The notes: generated by a model from the sequence alone, not told the origin. A DNA stretch of 55,731 nucleotides from Pseudomonas sp. ZH-FAD (GCF_002803095.1 NZ_PGLR01000038.1:1-55731), one strand, 5' to 3'; shown: positions 35,801 through 44,189, counted from the first letter of the stretch. Numbers and translations are program-made.

Positions 35801-36117
35801 GCTTCTGCCGGCTCACGCCCAGAAGCCGCAAGAGCCAGGGCGCCGGTTACACGCTCAACGATTTCACCAGCAGCTTTGTTGGTGAAGGTAATAGCCAGAA
35901 TTTCTTCCGGTCGCTGAACGACTGTGAGGCATGCAAGGAGACGATACAGGAGCTGGGTAGTCTTGCCCGAGCCTGCCGGCGCCAGCAATGCAACAGAGCG
36001 AGCCGGATCAATCGACAGCGCACGCACATCAGCATCATGCGGGTTAGTCGCGGCAATGGCTGCCATGATCGGCGTCAGGTGGGAAATCTTGGATTCGATT
36101 CGAGCTTGAGCGGTCAT
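32833..36117 (-). CDS. UvrD/AddA-like helicase with RecB-type nuclease domain
   Basis: A 1094-residue superfamily 1 helicase fused to a nuclease. Motifs: Walker A LLAPAGSGKT (about 44-53), Ia ILAITFTNKAAGEI, II LLVDENQDTSPAQYQLL, III VFMCGDKYQSIYLFRGA, IV LRVNFRSSPTIVEW, V IMTIHKSKGLEFGTVI and VI VAYVGFTRAKTRLHL. The C-terminus has GIVYHRVVEMIAKD and the nuclease motif WITDWKS, as in AddA/RecB. Start MTAQARIE at 36117 follows AAGGAGAG. It lies downstream of an AddB-like gene, so the pair probably forms a double-strand-end processing complex. The role on the island may be recombination or defence. Confidence 0.92.
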   Translation of the reverse strand: MTAQARIESKISHLTPIMAAIAATNPHDADVRALSIDPARSVALLAPAGSGKTTQLLYRLLACLTVVQRPEEILAITFTNKAAGEIVERVTGALALAASGREPAEAHEKPLYMLARLVLERDALLGWNLALNPSRLRIMTFDAFCAQIAGKMPIMSGLGGGRTSDDPSLIYRAAILNTLGSVNDESIPSVLREALEAVLAFARNQFELLVPMFTTLLTKRDQWVGELLNMSGDELSEALREIVETEMSGALAVLDKYDFNTCWSIFADASGVHEHHSWAAYGRVDMTDEGRDFARRAAKALLKTDNMIRSKVTAREGFPAKEALTSRMNGFLGSLTGDPEVDKALILLRDLPDPQYPAESARMMEHLTVILRYLMANLMLAFDGAAAVDFPEVAQRAILSLGAGVEIGDALLDEDRVCHLLVDENQDTSPAQYQLLRCLVQAWEEDDERSVFMCGDKYQSIYLFRGATVNLFTDTVEQARFGPKRLDVYHLRVNFRSSPTIVEWNNKVYGSLFQGAGSSFVPSVPFRSNPGLVTVEALQSSEAEAQRVVQLVQDAFREDPEQSVAILVRGRSHLKHILPALKQAGIGASGTDIDPIAECAPVAEVVAMIRSLWHQADRTSWLALLRAAFVGLSWEDCLTVSMGHEVIPVALRMSDVQDRLTLDGKARVNRLVEALDGVEKSSRSDELAWKARALWLALGGMSTVDQTELADIKTVFKLLGTHTATGDLDNPQEFFNALTNLYASPKAGVVQIMTIHKSKGLEFGTVIIPALQKSGGSDDTPLFYWRTINGRFFMAPNMGDQDALSPESRLFKFLGARVKADHRDELERVAYVGFTRAKTRLHLTACKDVENEEAGSSNSLLGSLKRVLADEFVEADVDVIELDVAGGVPSKARLDAGHYVELPTDCFIPAATNEALPTESELHDELREGEGDDHKAKVEGIVYHRVVEMIAKDGLETWSIDKLQGKAQAVAALMRREGYPIRDIPTGRDRIMKLLVTTLQSEKGRWILSKHDEGGQEVQVSGFRNGRWVHRYLDRPFVDAGAYWITDWKSVANTHYPQLCRSQVAKVTFFKCLNYLAINAIAGFQGRIYSLFNK

Positions 36118-36195
36118 TGGGGCTCTCCTTTCAGATAGCCCCAAGATAACGACCGAGACAGCGTGTCACCGTAACAGGGGGAAAGTCGTCAATCC

Positions 36196-36507
36196 CTAAG
36201 AGAGGATATGGGAAACGACTCCAAAGGCTTGGCCGATGGCCAATACCAAGAGGGCCAATATCGCTGAACTGGCGCAGACTAGCAGCAAAGCAGTAACGCC
36301 TTGCCTTCTGTACGACACCCCAAAAGCAGCGGCCAACTCAGCACCGGCAACGCCCATAATCAAGGCCGACGCCAAGCCGGGAGGTAAGGCGCCTGTTGTT
36401 CTTAGCAGATAGATGACTACACAGGCAACGGCAATGGACGCGACTGCTTTTGACGCACCTATGGAAGTCGGAGAGTGCAACCCGAGAGCCTTGATTCTAT
36501 CTTTCAA
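36196..36507 (-). CDS. Small integral membrane protein
   Basis: A 103-residue protein with three strongly hydrophobic segments (VASIAVACVVIYLL, ALIMGVAGAELAAAF, ALLLVCASSAILALLVLAIG), likely spanning the membrane. The start is a TTG at 36507 with GAGGTGAGG just upstream. Placed between the AddB-like and AddA-like genes in the same direction, with short gaps, it is probably co-transcribed. Membrane proteins in nuclease operons are unusual. No family is recognised. Confidence 0.65.
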   Translation of the reverse strand: MKDRIKALGLHSPTSIGASKAVASIAVACVVIYLLRTTGALPPGLASALIMGVAGAELAAAFGVSYRRQGVTALLLVCASSAILALLVLAIGQAFGVVSHILS

Positions 36508-36557
36508 ACCTCACCTCAAAGCGAAAGCTGGCTCGACGGAGCCAGCCAAATCCAGAC

Positions 36558-39239
36558 TCAGATCAATGGCGCCAGATGTTCGTAACCGAGAGGCAGCGCC
36601 TTATCGAACGAGGACAGAGAGCCATTCCCACCAAGGAAGCCATCGGCCATTTCTTCCAGCGCACCCTCCCACGCAGCTACTTGCGCAGCCCATTCGGATG
36701 GCTGACACACGTCATTCTTGCCCGATGCCGAGCCATCGAGCTTAGCGGTGAACGAACTGCGGGTGTGAGTGTGCAGTTTCTTGGGGTTGATTTGCGCCAG
36801 CGTGATCCCGTCAATCGACGGAACACCTAGGGCGTCAGGGTCAACCGTTGTGGCATAGATCGGGAGCTGTGGCTCCAACAGCTTCTCTGCATTCAACCGC
36901 TTGAAGGTGAAGTTGGCGCCCGACTTGTAGTCGAACAGCATGGAATAGGTAACGTCGCCGTGAGCGAATATCTTGTCGATCCGGTCGAGACTCACCGTCA
37001 GCTCAACACCGAAGACGTTGACCTCGGTGCGTCGCTCGAAACCAATCACCTCGAAGGGATAGTGACGGGCCTTCTCGACCTCCATCCAAGCCATCAGCAG
37101 AGTGTGCAGGCGGTTCTGCTCCAGGCCAATCAGGCGGCGACCGTAGCGCCATTGGAGTTTGTACAACAGTGCCACACTGGCCTGCTCGATTGCCTGAGCC
37201 ACCTCGGCATCCAGCTCATCCTGCGTGAACGATTTCAGCTTCTCCTGCGTGCGAACAGCAGTCCAGAAGAACTCAAGGCACTTGTGGAGCATGGTGCCCT
37301 GAATGCGCGGATCAAAACCGAACACCGGAACCGGGAATTCCTTGGCTCCCAGGCGGTTGCATGCGAAGGCAAAGAACGGCTCTACCGCATAGTTCTGGAA
37401 AACACTCACGCCGCCCTTGATCTGCTTACGTTCCTCGTCACCAACGGCTGGGATAGCTTCTTCCTGATAGTCATCGCGATTCAGGCTTCCGACTTCATTG
37501 CCGACAAAGCCACCCCAGGCAACGTTGCTACGCTGAGGCGCCGGCCACTCCCCGAACAACACAGACGGGCCGACATTACTGCCGCGATCATCGTGCTCGA
37601 AACAGGAAACGGTAATGTCGGTGCTTGTTGTCATCAGGGCCTGAACTACACGCTGTGCCTTTTCGAGCTGGCCTTCGCCAGTCGCCTCGGGGACGCCGGC
37701 AGCGGTTAGCAACTCCAGGGGCAGGAACGGGTTCGGATCAGCGGGCAGAGGCAACACTTTGCTGGTAGCCCCCAGCATCCAGACATGATCGAAGCTCAGG
37801 CCGACCGCATCCGCATAGGTCATGATTGCTACGGGTGCAACATGACTGAGGCGGGGCTGGAACTGCAAGGTATCAACTATTTCACGCATCCACATGTAGG
37901 CACGCTGATAGGTGCAATGCCCCAGCTGATAGTCCAGCGAACGGAACACCTTGAGGGCTTCTTCCCAAGCCTCCAGCGTCTGGTAATTAGCGCTGGAAAG
38001 AGTCTCAGCCTCCGGCCAGCCCATCTTGGTAAGGCTCGCGGCAAAGAAGTCCGCCCACTCAGACGGATAGCGATCTTCACTGTCGTCTTCCTGGGAGGCC
38101 AGAACATGCCGCAGATTCTCGGTGAAGATAGGGCAGCTCACCTTGCAGGCAGCTAGAGCACGAAGGTAGTCCTTACCTCCCATATTCAGACCGTTGTTCT
38201 CTCGCAGCCACACATCGACCAATGCCCGCTGCGCACCTTCGCTGACATGGCCACCAACCCAGCTAGAGCGCAGCACTCGGCTGAACACATCTGCATCCGC
38301 CTCACGGTTGGTGATCGACAGGATGCCCATGGCAGCGCGGATCATCGGGCGGGCGCCCAGTGTGGCCCCGCTGGAAATATCCCATGGTTCGCGCACCTCT
38401 ACGCCATCCTTAATCGGCAGCAACGACGCCGGGCTCACGCTCATCGTCAAAGCTTCGATCAGAGGCGCTTGGTGGGTATCCATGGCCGGAACCAGTATCG
38501 CAATGGTGGGCGCTGCATGGGGCGTGTCGATGTAAGGCTTGAGAGTAGCGTTCACCCATTCAGCCACCTGCTCGAATTCATCCGCCTGCGTGACTGCACG
38601 GCTCAGCCTGGGCGTAATGGCTTCGCCCTCAAGATCGAGTTCCACAACCTCCACACCCTTCGCTTGTAGAGCTTCGAGAATTGCACGCTCAGATGGGTTC
38701 AGGTACAGCACGCCGACCATCACAACTTTACGCGGCAAATCCACCTCGCCGGCCTGGATAGCGCTCAGCACCAGCGCGGGAAGCTCCGCACGGAACACGC
38801 ACCCACTTTTACGACACTCGGCTTCGATCAGCGCTCGCCACTGCCAGAACACCTCGTACTCGCGCTTGAAGCGAAAGCGGTCCTGATCGAGAGGCAGTTT
38901 GAACTTGATGAACGTCGAGTAGGCCTGAGCGATGCGACGTGCCGTACTGGTTGAGGAAATTAAGTTTTCAGGCAGAAGGCCCGAGCGGTCAGCCACGCTC
39001 TTAACCACTGCGAGTTCCTGAACTGGGTAAAGCAGCTGCTCGCTGGGCAACTGCTCTAGCCACACTTCCTCGATCCATTGGGTGATGGTGCGCACCTTGC
39101 CCTTAGCAAACCAGGACCGCTTGCCAGCAATGGACTGCAACAGAGCCGCCTGCATTTTGATATGCCGGGACACTCGCTCGGTCGCTGCAAGCACCAGGGT
39201 GTCGTTATCGAGGTTTTGAAGGTGGGCAATAAGGGACAT
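36558..39239 (-). CDS. AddB-like PD-(D/E)XK nuclease ('probable DNA repair protein' family)
   Basis: An 893-residue protein related to AddB/RecC-type proteins, of the kind annotated as a probable DNA repair protein partner of UvrD-like helicases. The N-terminus (LVLAATERVSRHIKMQ) resembles the inactive helicase half. The C-terminus has the nuclease signature GTMLHKCLEFFW (leading helix) and MLFDYKSGANFTF (Asp-Tyr-Lys active site), then PQLPIYATTV. Start 39239 follows AGGAGG. With the downstream helicase it likely forms an AddAB-type complex. Confidence 0.87.
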   Translation of the reverse strand: MSLIAHLQNLDNDTLVLAATERVSRHIKMQAALLQSIAGKRSWFAKGKVRTITQWIEEVWLEQLPSEQLLYPVQELAVVKSVADRSGLLPENLISSTSTARRIAQAYSTFIKFKLPLDQDRFRFKREYEVFWQWRALIEAECRKSGCVFRAELPALVLSAIQAGEVDLPRKVVMVGVLYLNPSERAILEALQAKGVEVVELDLEGEAITPRLSRAVTQADEFEQVAEWVNATLKPYIDTPHAAPTIAILVPAMDTHQAPLIEALTMSVSPASLLPIKDGVEVREPWDISSGATLGARPMIRAAMGILSITNREADADVFSRVLRSSWVGGHVSEGAQRALVDVWLRENNGLNMGGKDYLRALAACKVSCPIFTENLRHVLASQEDDSEDRYPSEWADFFAASLTKMGWPEAETLSSANYQTLEAWEEALKVFRSLDYQLGHCTYQRAYMWMREIVDTLQFQPRLSHVAPVAIMTYADAVGLSFDHVWMLGATSKVLPLPADPNPFLPLELLTAAGVPEATGEGQLEKAQRVVQALMTTSTDITVSCFEHDDRGSNVGPSVLFGEWPAPQRSNVAWGGFVGNEVGSLNRDDYQEEAIPAVGDEERKQIKGGVSVFQNYAVEPFFAFACNRLGAKEFPVPVFGFDPRIQGTMLHKCLEFFWTAVRTQEKLKSFTQDELDAEVAQAIEQASVALLYKLQWRYGRRLIGLEQNRLHTLLMAWMEVEKARHYPFEVIGFERRTEVNVFGVELTVSLDRIDKIFAHGDVTYSMLFDYKSGANFTFKRLNAEKLLEPQLPIYATTVDPDALGVPSIDGITLAQINPKKLHTHTRSSFTAKLDGSASGKNDVCQPSEWAAQVAAWEGALEEMADGFLGGNGSLSSFDKALPLGYEHLAPLI

Positions 39240-39515
39240 GGGGGAATCCTCCTGTGATGCCCAAACGATAACGCCCGCTTTTGTGTGTCAGTCGCGCCAC
39301 CAAAAGATCGTCAACCCCAATTACAGGAACCCAGGATCGCGGAGGGCGACTAGAACCCCTCTAAACAGGGGGGATCAGCGCGGGGGGGGGATAAATGGCC
39401 AACGTTTCCATGAAAAAAACACCGGGAAACGGGCGCTCACCTCCATAAATGGGGGCTACGCGGGGGCATTAGCTAATATGGCAACAAGAACAACCCCCCT
39501 TTTTGCAGGTGCTGA
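39240..39515. promoter_or_regulatory. G-rich divergent region between AddB-like and EAL genes
   Basis: Contains runs of G (39367-39372, and nine or more at 39382-39390), a hairpin ACCCCT-ctaaac-AGGGGG (39355-39372), a stem CGTTTCC (39403-39409)/GGAAACG (39425-39431), and a repeated ATAAATGG. It separates the leftward nuclease operon from the rightward EAL gene and must contain both promoters. No gene is supported. Confidence 0.5.
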
Positions 39516-40340
39516 ATGGACGACAAATCGATGATGGAGCCTGGGCGCCTTCCCATCTACATGGTCTATCAGCCCGTAGCGAAAATTCACCAAGGCGAGT
39601 TGGAGGTAGTTGCTTACGAGTCCCTTCTGCGGATCAAGCCGAACAACCGAAACCTCACCACTCTCTCGGTCATCACCGATGCCGAGCGCAACGGAACAAT
39701 GCCAGCGCTCGACGCGCTCATCACCAGAATGGTTTGCCAGGACGCCTCTCAGATTGCCGGCATGAACCTCTGGTTAAATCTCTCGCAAGTAACCCTGAGC
39801 ACACCACGGGCGGCAAAGTCGATAGCCAAAGTCATCGAAGAACACGGTCTAGCTGGTCAAGTCACCGTTGAAATTACCGAGACGGCAGATGGAAAGGTGC
39901 CTCTGCTCCTGGAGAGCGCCCGATGGCTGACTAGCAGACAGATCACCGTGGTGCTCGATGATATTGACGATGGCTACGCTAAATCAGAGTTGCTTCGATC
40001 CGACCTCATCACGGGCTGCAAACTTTCCCATCGATCTACGATGCGAATGAGTGCAGAGCCAGCTTATCTGGAGGCTATCTCTCGACTGATCCGATGGTGC
40101 AGGGCCAATGGCAAGACTGTCGTAATCGAGGGCATCGAGACTGAATCCCAGCTCGCCATGGCGAAGCGCCTTGAAGTGGACTACTGCCAGGGCTTTCATC
40201 TGTGGGAACCGATACCCTTGGCCTCGCTCCCCGCCCCTGGCACCCGTTTGCGGGCTCTGGCCGAACGACCAGCAAATGGCGCAAAGATTAGCCACCTTCA
40301 ATCCAGCGCTGTTGGCATCCCAGAATTCGCCCAGCGCTAG
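39516..40340 (+). CDS. EAL-domain protein (c-di-GMP phosphodiesterase-like)
   Basis: A 274-residue stand-alone EAL-domain protein, normally hydrolysing cyclic di-GMP. The EAL signature is replaced by ESL (AYESLLR). Other active-site positions look kept: Asn in LNLSQVTLS, Glu in EITET, Asp pair in VLDDIDDGYA, Lys in GCKLSHRS, Glu in VIEGIETESQ and Gln in CQGFHLWEP. The DDFGTG loop is IDDGYA, so activity may be altered. Start 39516 after AGGTG. It ends near a bidirectional terminator shared with the secretion ATPase and may regulate attachment or secretion of the cluster. Confidence 0.85.
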   Translation: MDDKSMMEPGRLPIYMVYQPVAKIHQGELEVVAYESLLRIKPNNRNLTTLSVITDAERNGTMPALDALITRMVCQDASQIAGMNLWLNLSQVTLSTPRAAKSIAKVIEEHGLAGQVTVEITETADGKVPLLLESARWLTSRQITVVLDDIDDGYAKSELLRSDLITGCKLSHRSTMRMSAEPAYLEAISRLIRWCRANGKTVVIEGIETESQLAMAKRLEVDYCQGFHLWEPIPLASLPAPGTRLRALAERPANGAKISHLQSSAVGIPEFAQR

Positions 40341-40373
40341 CTACCAAGCCACGCTTTACACTGCACAACCATG

Positions 40374-40402
40374 AAAAAGGCCAGGGTATTCCTGGCCTTT
40401 TT
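40374..40402. terminator. Bidirectional terminator between EAL gene and the radical SAM operon
   Basis: AAAAAGGCCAGG (40374-40385) and CCTGGCCTTTTT (40391-40402) form a perfect 12-bp stem with A/T tracts on both sides, serving both convergent transcripts. Confidence 0.88.
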
Positions 40403-40432
40403 GGTTGAAGCACCAGCAGCTTTGCTAGGGCC

Positions 40433-41461
40433 TCAGTCGTTCGAGATACGATTGCGGCGCTGGATGAACTCAGACAGCTCGTCGCGGGTCGCATTGCCTC
40501 GGGCCACCTGCATCATCGCAACCTCAGCCATGCTCTTGCGCCCCTGGTTGTCCATAACGCTAGCCAGCATCGGCAGTGCGCTTGGGCCTTTATCGAAGAT
40601 GTTGCGAGCCTCCGTGTCTACGAGCAGCGACTCGTATATCGGAAGCGGCTTGCGGTCGCTAGTGCCAAAGCGAACCACATGCTGCCACCAGAGCCCGCGC
40701 AGATTTCGAGCGAGCACCCGCTCGTAGCGCTGATCAACCAGCGCGAGCATCCGGGTGTAAATGTCGAACGCACTGTCAGCGTGGATCGTGGCAAAAACGC
40801 TGTGCCCAGTGGATGCAGCCAAAAGCGCAGCATTCGCCGTTTCCGAGTCCCGGATTTCAGAAACCACGATAGTGGTCCGGCTCTGCCGAACGCAATCTCG
40901 GATCGCCTCTGGGAAAGATTCTACGTGCGTACCGATCTCGCGCTGGATGATGGAGTGGCTGGGGTAGATCACCTCGATGGGGTCTTCCACCGTGGCTATT
41001 TGTGCAGAGCGAGGATCGAGCTGTCCGATGGTCGCAGCCATTGTGGTGGACTTACCCGAACTCATTCGGCCAGCAAACAGCGTCAGGCCGGCACCTTCGG
41101 TCAGAGGCCTGATCAGGTTCCAATCAAGACCGAGGTCATCGCGCAAAGCTGGAATCTTCAAGGGCAGGTGGCGCATCGAAATGCCCCAGCCCTTCTGCGA
41201 GTTCGCAAGGCAGCAGCGGTAGCGGTAGCCCATGAACTCCGCTGTGTAGTGCGAACTCCGCGTGTTGTAACCCTTGGCTTTCTGAGCGTGTGTCTGCTGA
41301 AAGAAATCACGCCAGAGAGCCGGTGTCCGCCCAAACGTGGTGATCCCATGGAAATCAGTAGTCTCCACAAAGTCCTCGGTCAGCAGGATATTCCTGCCTT
41401 CCTTCAAGGCGCTCTCCATCTTGCTTTCATCGGCGACTTCGATTTGCGATGCGTAGCTCAC
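40433..41461 (-). CDS. PilT/DotB-like secretion ATPase
   Basis: A 342-residue type II/IV secretion-type ATPase. Walker A is AGRMSSGKST (about 130-139), the Asp box is TVEDPIEVIYPSHSIIQREIG, Walker B is TTIVVSEIRDSETANAALLAA and the His box is HSVFATIHADSAF. The pattern is closest to PilT retraction ATPases or DotB/TraJ-type, but no pilin, secretin or platform protein is encoded nearby. It starts with GTG at 41461, 12 bp after the upstream gene, and is the last gene of the radical SAM operon. It may use a host pilus or act as a motor for the cluster. Confidence 0.85.
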   Translation of the reverse strand: MSYASQIEVADESKMESALKEGRNILLTEDFVETTDFHGITTFGRTPALWRDFFQQTHAQKAKGYNTRSSHYTAEFMGYRYRCCLANSQKGWGISMRHLPLKIPALRDDLGLDWNLIRPLTEGAGLTLFAGRMSSGKSTTMAATIGQLDPRSAQIATVEDPIEVIYPSHSIIQREIGTHVESFPEAIRDCVRQSRTTIVVSEIRDSETANAALLAASTGHSVFATIHADSAFDIYTRMLALVDQRYERVLARNLRGLWWQHVVRFGTSDRKPLPIYESLLVDTEARNIFDKGPSALPMLASVMDNQGRKSMAEVAMMQVARGNATRDELSEFIQRRNRISND

Positions 41462-41473
41462 GTAACCCCCTTC

Positions 41474-42631
41474 TCAATAAAGCGTAACCGGCCCGTCCAA
41501 CATGGGATCGAGCGAGTTTCTATGAATGGCATGCTCAACGAATCGCTTTGCCCCAAAGCATTCGTCGTTCGGTTTGTTAGGCTTGGCGAACTCCAGTAGG
41601 CAGGCGTTCTTGTATGAGCAGCCCTGGCATTCTGGATTATTGTTCCGCGTCACCTGTCTCCGCATGTAGAGCCGGCGCTCACGCGAAACCAGAATGTCGT
41701 GGAAGCTGGTATCCCCATCCAGGATGTTCCCGAATGAGTGCATGTACTCCGTGTAGCCGTCTCTGTAGTTCGGCAAAACGAAGTCGCCATTTGGCAGCAG
41801 GAACAGCGTCTGTCCACACATGTTGCTCATGGGGGTTCGCTTCGAGCGATCAACTGCAAAGTGCGCCTCACCGATGGATGGCGGTGTGAGCCCTCTGTAC
41901 TTGAGCGAGTACCAGTGATCGAGCATCGCGATCATGTAGTCATTGAACGCGGTCATTGTCGGCGCATAGCGGTCGTACTTGCCGGGTACAGAGTTCTGCT
42001 CGTTCAACATGAACGGCAGCCAGCCTGTCTCGCATATGCCCAGGTCAGTCAGTATGTCGAGAGTCTGCGCAGCACCTTGGGCAAGGAGGTCCGAATTGAC
42101 CACGCTGATGGTTGCCACGCGAAGACCGCGAGCCACAGCGTCACGTACCTTTGCTTCCCACTTCCGAACATAGGAGTTCGAACGCATAGACCCATCGTAT
42201 GAGGTCTGGATATAGCCACCCGTATGCCGATGCCAAAGCGGCGCCCATACATCCAGGTCCACACCGAGCAGTGACGTGAGCATCACATGCTTCACTTCAT
42301 AGCCCTTAGCCGCAGGGAATTCCTCGGCCATCATCTGGACGTAGCTCTCGAAATAGTCTGGGCCAGTGCTGGTGGGCTCCCCGCCGTAGTTGTACACAAG
42401 GACTACCCGGTGGGGGGGCTGGACCTGATCCCAGTAAGCATCAACCTTGCGACACACCTCACGCATCTGCTCTATGGTCATCGTCGTGGTGTCACGGCGC
42501 TGCTCTAGGGACAGGTAGCAATGCTTGCAGTTATAGGGGCAATGCAAGGTGGGCATGATCGTGAAGACGAAGTACCCGTTCTCGATGGTATCGGGCACAT
42601 CGTGCCCAAACTGACTACCCATTGCAGTCAT
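41474..42631 (-). CDS. Radical SAM/SPASM protein F
   Basis: A 385-residue radical SAM enzyme. The iron-sulfur CxxxCxxC is C31-x3-C35-x2-C38 (LHCPYNCKHC), with the SAM-binding GGEP motif in YNYGGEPTST. The C-terminal SPASM-type region (PECQGCSYKNACLLEF ... DECFGAK) would hold auxiliary clusters. Enzymes of this type modify peptides or proteins. Start at 42631 with AGGAGG upstream, overlapping the preceding small gene by 17 bp. Substrate unknown. Confidence 0.88.
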   Translation of the reverse strand: MTAMGSQFGHDVPDTIENGYFVFTIMPTLHCPYNCKHCYLSLEQRRDTTTMTIEQMREVCRKVDAYWDQVQPPHRVVLVYNYGGEPTSTGPDYFESYVQMMAEEFPAAKGYEVKHVMLTSLLGVDLDVWAPLWHRHTGGYIQTSYDGSMRSNSYVRKWEAKVRDAVARGLRVATISVVNSDLLAQGAAQTLDILTDLGICETGWLPFMLNEQNSVPGKYDRYAPTMTAFNDYMIAMLDHWYSLKYRGLTPPSIGEAHFAVDRSKRTPMSNMCGQTLFLLPNGDFVLPNYRDGYTEYMHSFGNILDGDTSFHDILVSRERRLYMRRQVTRNNNPECQGCSYKNACLLEFAKPNKPNDECFGAKRFVEHAIHRNSLDPMLDGPVTLY

Positions 42632-42944
42632 CGCCGGCCTCCTTCTTCACGTAGAGGACAGGGCGGCGTAAGTCACCGGGCAACGGGCCATTGCTCAGAC
42701 CAAGCTTCGCCGGATCGACATGGAAGTGGTGCTTGTTACGCTCCAGCGACTGCTCAAGTAGCTCAACCTCGACAGAGCGCTCACCATTGCCCCCGCTCTG
42801 ACTTTTCTCCAGGGCGACGATAGTGTCCACGCTCAACAGCCTGCGTCCGTAGCGCCATAGAAGCTTCGCAAGGATGGGGAAAATCGAGAAGAACCCGACA
42901 TGTCTCCCAGTTGCTCGGCCAGAGTCGTTCATCGTGCTACCCAC
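42615..42944 (-). CDS. Small protein of the radical SAM operon
   Basis: A 109-residue protein starting GTG at 42944, 3 bp after the upstream stop; an ATG at 42932 is an alternative. The N-terminal part has a hydrophobic stretch (HVGFFSIFPILAKLLW) that could lie in the membrane; the C-terminal half is polar (NKHHFHVDPAKLGLSNGPLPGD) and ends in a single Cys (DDCNG). It overlaps the next gene. I do not recognise it. As the only small protein inside the operon it is one candidate substrate or carrier for the modification enzymes. Confidence 0.6.
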   Translation of the reverse strand: MGSTMNDSGRATGRHVGFFSIFPILAKLLWRYGRRLLSVDTIVALEKSQSGGNGERSVEVELLEQSLERNKHHFHVDPAKLGLSNGPLPGDLRRPVLYVKKEAGDDCNG

Positions 42945-42947
42945 CGC

Positions 42948-44189
42948 TCAACCGACCGCGATCAGGTGTTCAGGCAGCGCCGCATTACGCATCAACAGCG
43001 CCTGCGGCAACACGCCTTCGCTGACTCGCTTACGGGCGTACTTGATGAACGTCTTGAAGCCAGGACATTCACCCTGCCCGTTCCACTGCTCATGCAAGAC
43101 GCCGCAGTTGGCCTTGCAGATCATGCGCTCATCGCAAGAACGACAGGCGTCTGGAAGTCGGGTTGCCTTCATGACTTCCCGCAGATAACTGCGGGAGGTA
43201 AGAACATCATGGACAGTTGTGGTGAACTGAACCTCACTGGTGCCATCGGGCTTGGCCACTTCCTTTGTCTCAAAGAGGTTGCCATGCGAGTGGTAGTCGT
43301 TAGTGCCGCCCTTCTCGATGCAGCTGATGGTGCGACCATCGGAGTCAATGTCCAGAGCCCCGTGGACGATAGGGCACACCACGTCATCCATGGGCTGATC
43401 CTGGTGAACCGCCATAAGCCAGGACTCGCAAGGGTTCACCCACAGGTCAGGGATACGGTCACGGTTGTCGATGTACCAGTCCAAGGCATCGCAGTAGAAC
43501 TGGGCTGTTTCGCTGTGCGATGGCTGCACCAACTTAGAATTCAGGTCCCCATCGCCGCTGGGGATGAAGAATCCGAAGTGCATCTTCGTGAAACCCAGCT
43601 CCACCAGTTCCTCGATCATTGACGCAGCGCCGGCCTGCACAACCGGCTTCACAAGCGCGGTGGTCACTGAGAAGTCTTTAGGCCCTGGCAGCGACGGGTC
43701 TTTGGACTCCGCCATGAGGGTTCTGACGTTATGCCGCCAGATTTCCTCCTGCTTGCGTTTGTTGAACCGAGTGGATCGCTCGTAAGAGGTAGCCACCTTG
43801 TCGAAAAGGCGTGCGACCTCCAGCGCCTCTGCGGTGACAAGGTTGGTCACTATGCTGAATGCCACTTCTTGAGGGATTTGGCTCAAAAGCTCCTTGGCTT
43901 TTGGCAGCACAGCCTTGAAGAACTCGACCCCGAGCATGGAAGGCTCGCCACCGATGACGTGAATATCCACGAAGGTGTACCGACGCGAGAACTCGTAATC
44001 GAGTTTCATGTGGTCAACGATACCCTGCACCACATGCAGGAATTCCTCCTGGCTCATGTCAGGCGACGTATCCTTCTTGTCAGACAGGATGTAGCAGTGG
44101 CTACACCTGAGCTGACAGCGGCGTGTCACGTTGATCTGGAACAGAAATGAAGTTCGGCCAATGCCGACATTGGAAAGCCCTGGCTGCAT
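42948..44189 (-). CDS. Radical SAM/SPASM protein E
   Basis: A 413-residue radical SAM enzyme with C25-x3-C29-x2-C32 (RRCQLRCSHC), the SAM motif HVIGGEPSML and a SPASM-type C-terminus (ACRSCDERMICKANCGVLH ... GECPGFK) with the spacing of two auxiliary cluster ligands. The middle part (INPIVHGALDIDSDGRTISCIEKG-like) carries the usual SPASM lead-in. Its start codon shares a base with the upstream stop (TAATG), so it is tightly coupled to the nucleotide-fold protein. Confidence 0.88.
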   Translation of the reverse strand: MQPGLSNVGIGRTSFLFQINVTRRCQLRCSHCYILSDKKDTSPDMSQEEFLHVVQGIVDHMKLDYEFSRRYTFVDIHVIGGEPSMLGVEFFKAVLPKAKELLSQIPQEVAFSIVTNLVTAEALEVARLFDKVATSYERSTRFNKRKQEEIWRHNVRTLMAESKDPSLPGPKDFSVTTALVKPVVQAGAASMIEELVELGFTKMHFGFFIPSGDGDLNSKLVQPSHSETAQFYCDALDWYIDNRDRIPDLWVNPCESWLMAVHQDQPMDDVVCPIVHGALDIDSDGRTISCIEKGGTNDYHSHGNLFETKEVAKPDGTSEVQFTTTVHDVLTSRSYLREVMKATRLPDACRSCDERMICKANCGVLHEQWNGQGECPGFKTFIKYARKRVSEGVLPQALLMRNAALPEHLIAVG

